A DNA stretch of 17,406 bases from positions 1-17,406 of the forward strand of contig JAHLKC010000302.1 in NCBI GenBank assembly GCA_025449115.1, written 5' to 3'. The position numbers and the translations under genes were made by a program. The DNA comes from Chytridium lagenaria. Taxonomy: Eukaryota; Chytridiomycota; Chytridiomycetes; Chytridiales; Chytridiaceae. The notes beneath the pieces were generated by a model. It ran no database searches. It was not told where the DNA came from and saw only the letters and a program-made list of their open reading frames with translations. Shown here piece by piece: positions 9,968 through 17,406 of the stretch. Positions within the stretch are counted from its first letter, which is position 1, and every line of letters begins with the position of its first letter.

Positions 9968-10343
9968 TCACTTAGAAAGGCAGGAAATCCCGAGGATGCT
10001 TCGAGTCGGCGTCAATTTCTGGTGGAGTTCAATAATGGAATCCCAAAGTGTTCCTTTCCAAGTATGAATATGAGCATGCAAGTCAAAGACTTTTAGAGAC
10101 CTTGAATGATGCCAACAGCAGCGCTGAAACGATCGATGCTTGATGCAGATACGACTATAACGATGAAGCATGCAGCGTTGATGAGGTGGAGAAGCCGTGC
10201 CGTTTGAGGTGGTACACCACAGTACAGATTTGAGTCGCAAGAAAAACGCTTGTTCCAAGAGATCAAGCAGGTCTAGAAGCTTTACACCCACCCCATTCGC
10301 ATCGAGGGAACATAGACTAGCAACGTAGAAAGTTCAATCTACC
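9968..10343. promoter_or_regulatory. Divergent promoter region, LRR gene and Ser/Pro-rich gene
   Basis: 376 bases separate the two start codons. On the minus strand an ATG-started frame of 107 codons (10291 to 9968) ends in a TGA directly abutting the LRR start codon and in the same frame. It is either an upstream ORF in the leader or chance. No clear TATA box is seen. Confidence 0.4.
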
Positions 10344-12649
10344 ATGCTGCGCCGAGCGAGGAAGCGACAGCTCGAAGAGGCATTCGGAAACCTCAATTTG
10401 GGGACTGAACTTCCCAGTCATGGCCATGCATTCACCGTGGCCCCGTATGGCCATGGAACATTTGGCTCTTCTCTCCTCCCCATAGCCAAGCGCCACAATA
10501 CTGAAGCCGATAGGGAACTACAAGCACAACTGGAGTCTCTTACCATTGTCAGTGCTTCCACTGGAGGTAATGACGCAAGAGGTCGGGATGAACCTTTTAC
10601 ACTGCTGCCTGACCGACGTATGAGCTTGGAGCTTCACGTTGGACTCTGTGGACGCTCTACCCCACCATTGGCTACAACTCCAAGCTCGCTTTCGTTTTCG
10701 GAGTCTCTGGATGATGGCTATGAGAACGAAGAAGAGTCTGGGTATTTGGACTCTGCGGGACGGCGAGGGAGAAGCTCAATTAGAAAGAATGACTCTTCGC
10801 CCATTCGTAGTCAAAGACGAAGGCAGAGGAGGATGATAAGTGGACATGAAGCACCACTTGTGCCTGCTGAAATTGCTGGAACTCCTCTACCAGCACCGTG
10901 TGGTGCAATAAGGTTGAGGAAGGAAGCTCGACATGGAGCAACCGCTTCAATATCACCACTTGGCTCCTCACCCAATATTAGTTCTGGACTTTCTGCTATA
11001 CGCCAGGACGTCCATCTCATCGCCGGAGACATCAACATGCACCTTCTCATCATCCTAGTCAACCATCCCGTGTCACGCACCCCCCACATCGCTCATCATC
11101 CGTTTCCTCCGTATCTTCCACAGCATCTTCAACCCCTATTGGTCGTCCTTCTACCCCCACCGCATCTATGAACTCTTACCCTATGGCCATTCCTCGGAGA
11201 CCCGATATATCAGTGGATAGGTTGGCAGCGTCATCCATAGATTCTTTTGGGTCTCCAAACAGATTCGAGGGCTTTCTGGTTCCGGTTCTACAATGTGTTT
11301 AGGAATAGGCCGCGGAGCTGGTCTTCGCGACGAAATGCCGCGACCACAAAATTTAATAGCAGACTCTATTTTAATGTCACTTGCACACGAAATTACGCAA
11401 ACAGAGGACATTCAGAATGAAGATATGTGTAACTCGGACTAGAGGACGCTCTCCTGTGATCTCAAAACCAACCGAATCCCAAACCCAAGCAAAACACGTT
11501 GATCATCAATCTCGTTCTCACTCCTCACCGCCAGATAACCGCGCAACAGCTCCTAGCAACACCTCACTCAACCCTGAACCTTCTGAATCTTCCACGCTTC
11601 CAATACGTTCGTATCACCGCCTCCTGTGTTGCTGGGCATGAAGACTCCTCATAGACGTCATCTCCACTCCCCCTCCGCATCACCGTCGACAAAGCCGTCA
11701 AGGATGAAATTGGCCACAGGGATGGTTATAGATGATGGAATGACAATTGGTCAGAGGGTGGCTGCGAATCGGCGAACACCTCAAATGGCAAGTATAGTTC
11801 GTCATGAGGATGATGAAATGGGGTATGCGGATGATGAAGGAGGAGAGGAGGAGGATGGTTTGTTAGAGAATTTAAGGGAGGCCTGTCGCCTCCTGTGCTC
11901 TCGTTGCAGAAAACGAAGAAATCGTGGAGAGTGGTGGGAGGAGATGGTGAAGATATGGTTATGTCGGTGGTGGAGGAGCCTGTTACAGTTGCTGCGCCGT
12001 CGTTGATGTCGTTATCGGCAGAGGATAATGGGTGGTCAACAGTTGGACTTCAGACCTTTCTTTGGGTTCGATGAGTAGCAATACTGCAACATCCTGGTGG
12101 GCGCCGTCAAATTCATCATGGCCGGCCTCTGTCTTGTCTCTTCAACCTCATCGTCTCTGCCTTGGGTAGACGATACGGGTTTGATGGCATTGGCAGCGGA
12201 GTCTCCGTTGTCTGTGGATGATATGTGTGTGGATGATGGGGATGCGGCACCGAGCAGAGTCGCGAAACCGATCCCGATTTATAGGATCCGGGAAACTGTG
12301 GAAGGATTCGGAAAGATTCCAGCGTTTCTTTTGAGACCAGTGTCCCCTTTGCCTGTTTCATCGATTAATACGTGAGTGCTATTCCTAAAACCCCACAACA
12401 TATTACTTGTTGTGTATATTCACACGTACTGAAACTCCCTTGTGTAGCCTCAATCCCGATTGCTCCCAACTTATCCTTTATCGTCCCGTCTCGGCACCTC
12501 CATCCCTTGATGACGCCTCAACGTCCCAAAAAATCGTCCGCTTTGCGCGTCGCAAAGTTGATGGAAATGATGGTGACGATGATGGTGAGGGTCGATCTTC
12601 TGCAGCAATCATCACGGCGTCGCGCTCAAAAAATTCATCATCACCATAA
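10344..12649 (+). CDS. Large Ser/Pro/Arg-rich protein of unknown function, with many frame breaks
   Basis: It starts at ATG 10344 (MLRRARKRQLEEAFGNLNLG). Exon 1 runs to 12371, then an intron 12372-12447 (GTGAGT...TAG) joins in frame to an exon ending at TAA 12647-12649. The coding frame changes about seven times: near 11006, 11273, 11440, 11605, 11876, 12045 and 12135. Nearly all are consistent with one missing base; 11440 needs one extra or two missing. Corrected, the product would be roughly 740 residues. It is low-complexity with islands of more ordered sequence: AFTVAPYGHGTFGSSLLPIAK near the start, PRPQNLIADSILMSLAHEI in the middle, and KPIPIYRIRETVEGFGKIPAF followed by LYRPVSAPP near the end. 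I recognise no domain. Composition suggests a disordered regulatory or scaffold protein. The last stop may also be a break, since coding-like sequence (LLLYECLGFEEAS) follows in another frame to about 12740. Confidence 0.6.
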
Positions 12650-13250
12650 TCACAATCCGTTGCAGCAAAAGACTACTTCTGTACGAATGCTTGGGGTTTG
12701 AGGAAGCGAGTTTGGAAAGTGGGAGGATGGATCTTGACTGAATGTTCAAGATTATGGTCTCCTTTCACGTCTAATTTCTTCTGAGCATTTTTGCTTTTCG
12801 TCATCCTGCATAGTTGAGAGGCATTCTCATTTTTATTTGTTGAATATTGCTATTGCTTTGAAGCGCGTCCTTAAAGGTATACTGAGCTGCGATTGTGTAT
12901 AAAAATAATATATCTCCTATAATCGATTACGAATCGTGTGGACAAAACCATTCCACATTTTCATCGCGACATTCATTCAAACTCCACAAAAATCACAACC
13001 TTTCCCTGAAATCACCGCAACGAAGTGTACAAAGTCTCGAATGCAAATATATAGCTTTAATCAAAGAAAAAGGTAGCAAAAATGAATATTGGTAGACAAC
13101 ACGAAAAAAAGGGGAGGTGGACTTATGACGAATCTGGTGAATTGGATTAATAGGCGGAGGTGAGGAGTATATTGCCGCAGAGGTCGGAAAGCATGCGTAA
13201 GACAAGGTAAACTTGGGTGGCAATTGGCATGACGACACGCGCTGACAGGT
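12650..13250. other. Convergent 3' intergenic region, Ser/Pro-rich gene and ARL8
   Basis: About 600 bases. The first 90 may extend the Ser/Pro-rich gene if its last stop is a frame break. From about 12750 the DNA is AT-rich. Open frames on both strands at 12895-13238 are short and without motifs, and I leave them out. The interval should contain both 3' UTRs. Confidence 0.4.
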
Positions 13251-14185
13251 TTACTTTGAGGTAGCGTGCTTGATGAGCCAGTTAAGCGTCAAATCAATGT
13301 TGACTTGGTTCTTGGCTGAGATAGAGTAGCAGGACACTTCACGGCTAGTGATCGACTTAAGACCACTATAAAGGGGAAAAAAAAGAGGTGTTAAATCTCA
13401 ACTATGAGTTAAGTCGGAGTGGGTGCTAAGTGAGGTACATACAGCTGGTCAATAATTTGCTCTACGGTAAGCGCACCGGGGAAGATCGTTTTTGTTTCCA
13501 AGAACAAGGACGGGGATACTGGAAAGCTGGGCCTTGTCGAGGAGGGTGTGGAGTTCAGTGCGTGCGGCAGGGACCTTTGCATGGTCCGCAGAATCCAAAA
13601 CAAAGACGATGGCATTTACACCTTTTCAAAGAACAGTCAACAAAGTGTTTTAAAGTCTTAATATAGTTTTAAAAATACATACCTCTGCAGTATCGTTCCC
13701 ACATACTTCTAAACCGTGCCTGACCACCTAAATCCCATAATTTCATCACGACCTATGAAGAAATAAAAATCAGGATGTGACGACGACAATTGATGGCAAA
13801 TCATTTTACATACCGCTCCCTTTGTGACTTTCCTACAAGTAAGTACGTTAATGGATTATTCTAAAGCAAGACAAAGGACAAGGAAGAATAAGCTCACCTC
13901 ATATTGAAACCGACAGTTGGGATCATATCCTCGCTGAATTGTCCATTCTGCAACATCAAAAAAGACTATCAGGTACACTTTCCAACAAGGCAAATGAATT
14001 AAAGAACGAACCGCAATAACGTTGACGAGAGTAGTTTTCCCCGAGTTTTGCAATCCAACAAGAGTGAGCTCCATCTCTAAGGAAAAGAATAGGTGAGAAA
14101 CTGCTCCATTCAAAATTGAGAGTTCACCTTGCTTAAAGAACAGACTCCGCAGCCAGTTGAGAATAGCGGTGATGAAGCTTGACAT
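13251..14185 (-). CDS. ARL8: Arf-like small GTPase Arl8
   Basis: Seven exons in coding order: 14185-14128, 14076-14012, 13947-13898, 13832-13814 (19 nt), 13752-13683, 13621-13443 and 13365-13251. All six introns join canonically. After removing one extra base in the G-run 13478-13481, the sum is 185 codons, 184 residues (human ARL8A/B: 186). The amphipathic N-terminal helix has no Gly2, as expected for Arl8, which is acetylated and not myristoylated. G1 is GLQNSGKT (27-34), switch I is [12 protein letters not shown] with Thr52, G3 is WDLGGQ (70-75), and G4 is NKND (130-133). [16 protein letters not shown] and [13 protein letters not shown] are Arl8 hallmarks. In animals Arl8 recruits effectors on lysosomes and late endosomes under BORC control; the vacuolar or endosomal role here is inferred. 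It shares a 122-bp divergent promoter with the next gene. Confidence 0.95.
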
Positions 14186-14307
14186 GATGAAGAAACTCTG
14201 TGTAGTCTGGCGAGTTTATTAGAAACCTGATTTCGAATGATGAAACCGGGGAGATCCTCGACAACCATCCAAGCGATGACCACATACAGCATCACTCGAA
14301 TGAAGAT
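14186..14307. promoter_or_regulatory. 122-bp divergent promoter between ARL8 and the gene at 14308
   Basis: The two start codons point away from each other across only 122 bases, so the genes must share a bidirectional promoter or use overlapping leaders. No TATA box or other named element is obvious. Confidence 0.45.
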
Positions 14308-15045
14308 ATGCCCGAAAACATCCAAACCCGTCTTTCACTGCTCGCCTTGACGGATGAAATGAATGCTTCTAAAATCCATATTCTCTTGTTTACGACTTCG
14401 CTTAAGACCCGTATTGACCACTTTCAAAACAAGCCAGATCTCCTCTCCTGTTTCTCTTCCATCATTCCTAAGTATCTCGCTCAACTTCTTCCCGTGAGCT
14501 ATCGCCCACCCCGTCCATATCGTCATCGCTCCTCCTCCCTCACCTTCTAAAGTGTTGCGTCTCTGTTTTCTGGAGCACTTCGAACCTGGTGTCACTCTGA
14601 TCGATTTTTGGGGGAGACTCGCCAGTTTCAGATTGAGACGACACGAGAGGGCAATCGTAGTGCGTTTGTGAGCTCAGCTATTCTTTGGCCGGTGCTCATT
14701 ACGCGTCTGGAATATTAATCACCTTAGTTCAATCGCCAGTTGTATTTCCATATAGAATGCCCTTCTCTTCAAATAAATGGCGAATGTGTGGGGATGAATC
14801 TTTCCATATGCATTCGTTTATCCTCATCAACCCATCTCCTCATTCTTCCCACTTTTCAACAAGCTCACTGTTGGCCCTCCCTCGATGACACGCCACCACC
14901 ACACCACGCCCTCTTCCACCAACACAACTTTACGGGTTGGTTTGTCAGAATCGAGAAAAAAAGAAGCTAAAAGTTTCCTGGTGCTTGCTCTGCTTCTAAC
15001 GAGTCAAACGGTCAACACTTCTGATCAACAAAACACCTTTTGTGC
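14308..15045 (+). CDS. Unrecognised protein, frame-broken; end uncertain
   Basis: It starts at ATG 14308 (MPENIQTRLSLLALTDEMNA), with C/T-ending codons like the definite genes. The first frame is open to 14550. A GTGAGC at 14494 could be a donor. Otherwise, coding-like sequence resumes in the next frame (PSKVLRLCFLEHFEPGVTLIDF, 14543-14608). It shifts at the T5G5 run near 14607-14616 (LGETRQFQIETTREGNRSAF), then continues as LITLVQSPVVFPYRMPFSS to about 14888. After another shift come HNFTGWFVRIEKK and AKSFLVLALLLTSQTV. I recognise no domain. The antisense reading of the first part (14335-14595) is open too, but its codon usage is poorer. The right-hand limit is my estimate: beyond about 15045 nothing looks coding until the next gene. 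It could also be two small genes. Confidence 0.4.
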
Positions 15046-15156
15046 GTGTGTCAACATCACTAGAGACAGGGCGTGGATCAGAACGCGACAAGATTTTATT
15101 TCATATTGCTTCCGTTTGATTAACAACAAGTGCTCAACAATCAAGACGAAAGGAGC

Positions 15157-17406
15157 ATGGATGATCCAGCAAACCTTTGGGGAGATGCTGACTCTGCACC
15201 GGTTGTTCCAGAGTCTGTAGAAAAAACAGTGGAGAAAACATCGGTGTCTGTAGAGGTTCTTCAACAGTCAGAGTCGGATGAAAAACAGACCCCACCCACC
15301 GTGCCCCCATTAGTGATCTCAGCTGTAAAGATATGAGCCACCTCCAACCCGATACCCCTTCACCTCTCTCCGCCGTCGGAAATTCTGTCCCCACTTCAAG
15401 CATCCTCCCGCCGCCCTCATCAGCAGGGACTGCAGCACCGTTAGACCCATCCAGCGTCACCTCAAGCCATGCAGAAGCTGACACGGAAGAAGTTAACGGG
15501 AGCTTGGAACAGAATGGAGATATTCAGCCCGTAGAAAAAAAGGAACGTTCTTTAGAACCACCTAAGATGTCACAGGATCTTTGGGTGCATGTGTTGTTCG
15601 TATGAATACGGAACGCGACGTTAAGGCCCTTGCTGCTTCGTGTGCACCACTGCGAAAAGCTCTGCTGGATCCTGCTGTTGTTGGGTCGTGGTTGGTGAGA
15701 AAGTAAGTACATTTGTCCTAATATTATCATGGTATGTTATCAATGTTAATGCTTCACGTTGTTTTTCTTAGATCGACAACCTACCTTGCAATCTACATGC
15801 CTACCAGAACTTCCCTTCCCTCTTGACTACAGATGTTCTTCGAAATATGCTATCTCTTGGCGCGCATATTCCGCGGTATCTAGCTCTTCTTATCGGATAC
15901 CAGCAAAAGGAACTTATCTCAAATTGCCAGAAGCAACAAGGAGAAGCCGCTACCCAAGTCGCCCTCGGTGACTTTGAGCCACCGAAAATATCTCAAAATC
16001 CACCAAAACTCGCTGGAAAAAAGCCTGTGGAAGATCCGCCATTTTTCACATTCAACCTTCCAAAGGGGGCCGAAAGAAAAAGCGTCATCTCCGTTGATGC
16101 ACTTCATTTTATCATATGGATAGGGACAAACCATTTTGGAAACCTCTTTGGTTTTGACCCAGATGCACCAATCTCTGTCACCTTCTCTCCGCGTTTGAAA
16201 CGAAAAGGTGACGACGCGGCCACACTAGCAACTAGGGTTGCAAGGATGAGGCTTTTCAGGCAAACTCTGGAATGGATGTATAATATACCTGGCGCAGCTT
16301 TGCCTGGATCCCCGCTTAACGTTGTCTTTGAAGTCAACAAGAGCAACTCGGAATATCCGCCAAGTGATGCAGAGGTTTTTGCTTACCTGTTGTCACTTTA
16401 CCGTACCGCTGAAGACGCTCAACCATCTCCGTAACTGCCTCTGCAAACCCCGCCCCTACTTCTAGAATGCCTCCTTCATCCTCGTCTTCCGCGGCATCTT
16501 CTGCAGCATCAAGTCCCAAAGCTCTTCCTAGCTCTATCATGCCGCCTTCCAAGAAGAGCTCTGCTGCTAAAAAGTCGGATTCTCCAGCTCAAGCCCCTGC
16601 ATCCTTACCCCAAAAGCCAAAAACTACAACGGCGAATCGTCAAACGATTGTATCGTCGCTGAGGGAATTGTGTAATGTCTATCGATTCACACCAGGATTA
16701 ATTTCATCTTCTTTACCGGCTGGATGGCTTCCGATTCCATTGTTTGAGCAGGATGTAGAGCTGGCGTGGTTTTTGATACGGCATTCGGGGAATGCAAAGC
16801 CGGCGTTTACAGAGGAAGATCAAGATGCAGCTGCATCAAGGTACTTAAACGATTTTTTTATTTTTCTCCCCCAATGTCTACTAACATTTACTTTACAGAC
16901 ATTGTTTGGTTACAAAATTCACCTGAACCTTTCCCATCCCTCATTACCTCCAACCACAACGGACGAGTACTTCCCAGTGGCGTCCATTCAACGTTTAATA
17001 CAACAAAAACGAATCGAGATATCCGACAGAGTTCTTTATTACCTCTTGTCAGAACATCCCACCCCTCTCGTCATCTCTCGCCTTCTTCGCCTCGGTGTCG
17101 ACGCCTTTCGCATCACCAACACCGGTGGAACCCTTTTAAAAGAATGCTTTGACGGCCCTGGTGTTAGCGAGAAGTTGGCTTCGGGACATACAGGAATATT
17201 ATTTTCATCGTGCTGATGGGATCGTATCGGCATTTGGCCTGCCTAAATCCGTCATTGCTCGTTGCTTCATGGCAGATCCTGTACCTGTTCATGGAGATCC
17301 TCATCAACAAATGGTTTCAGCTCCTGTACCCGTTGGTTCAAAAGCCAGTGATGCCATGACAGCCGCATCCGCAGCTGCAGCCTCCTCTGCCGTCACTGAG
17401 CGCAGT
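15157..17406 (+). CDS. F-box-like, helical-repeat protein (partial, runs off the right edge)
   Basis: It starts at ATG 15157 (MDDPANLWGDADSAP); the same frame upstream has only a GTG. A Ser/Pro/Glu-rich head is followed by a segment with F-box spacing: MSQDLWVHVLF, then NTERDVKALAASCAPLRKALLDP and SWLVRK (15560-15702). Intron 15703-15771 follows, then a helical region (DVLRNMLSLGAHIPRYLALLIGY, then SVDALHFIIWIGTNHFGNLFGF), a Ser/Ala/Lys linker (16450-16640), and more helices. Intron 16841-16898 has a TACTAAC branch site. The next exon has paired helices that look like degenerate ankyrin-type repeats (DRVLYYLLSEHPTPLVISRLLRLGVDAF). Frame breaks: near 15330, 15598, 16425, at both introns, and one extra base near 17175. 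F-box proteins usually present substrates to SCF ubiquitin ligases, but the F-box call is from spacing only. The 3' end lies outside the window. Confidence 0.55.
16879..16885 (+). promoter_or_regulatory. Branch-point sequence TACTAAC in intron 16841-16898
   Basis: A perfect yeast-type TACTAAC lies 13 bases before the CAG acceptor at 16896-16898. It supports both this intron and a fungal-type spliceosome. Confidence 0.6.

Noticed and set aside
14335..14595. A minus-strand 86-codon frame opposite the gene at 14308.
   Set aside because: Its ATG is usable, but the forward frame has C/T-ending codons typical of genes here, and coding-like sequence continues downstream only on the forward strand.
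1..17406. tRNA or rRNA genes, CRISPR arrays, insertion sequences, transposons and telomeric repeats.
   Set aside because: I looked for GTTCGA-type T-loops with plausible stems, spaced direct repeats, terminal inverted repeats, and transposase or reverse-transcriptase motifs, and saw none that held up.

Overview
This window is nuclear DNA of an intron-containing eukaryote, most probably a fungus and perhaps an early-diverging (chytrid-like) one. The evidence is many short spliceosomal introns (48 to 134 nt, GT donors and AG acceptors, with a TACTAAC-type branch site at 16879-16885), compact spacing, and an eukaryotic gene set: DNA primase large subunit, the Arf-like GTPase Arl8, an Atos/FAM214 homologue, a MYND zinc-finger protein, a leucine-rich-repeat protein and an F-box-like protein. 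There are no operons, CRISPR arrays, recognisable tRNA or rRNA genes, or mobile elements. The phylum-level placement is inference.

Layout, left to right: the 3' end of a plus-strand gene (1-227, perhaps to 307); a 9-exon MYND zinc-finger gene with a long histidine-rich insert (534-2976, +); PRI2, intronless and intact (3403-5040, -); a 1.2 kb interval with no gene I can defend; the Atos/FAM214 homologue (6236-8122, +); an LRR gene (8639-9967, -); a long Ser/Pro-rich gene of unknown function (10344-12649, +); ARL8 in seven exons (13251-14185, -); an unrecognised gene (from 14308, +); and an F-box-like helical-repeat gene running off the right edge (15157-17406, +). From the MYND gene to the unrecognised gene the strands alternate strictly, so neighbours are either convergent with 0.4-0.6 kb between stops or divergent from shared promoters, the shortest being 122 bp (ARL8 and the gene at 14308). 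The genes look like unrelated housekeeping and regulatory neighbours, not a pathway cluster: replication (PRI2), lysosome/endosome positioning (ARL8), probable transcription regulation (Atos), and probable protein-interaction scaffolds (MYND, LRR, F-box-like).

The most striking window-wide property is that nearly every gene except PRI2 is interrupted by single-base frame breaks. Most behave as one missing base, often in a mononucleotide run, with conserved protein sequence continuing on the other side. Two clear cases (ARL8 near 13480 and the last gene near 17175) behave as one extra base. Sequencing or assembly indels are the simplest explanation. Four breaks coincide exactly with introns and could instead be explained by a 3' splice site one base upstream of normal, which deserves a separate check. 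CDS coordinates below span from start codon to stop codon across introns and frame breaks.
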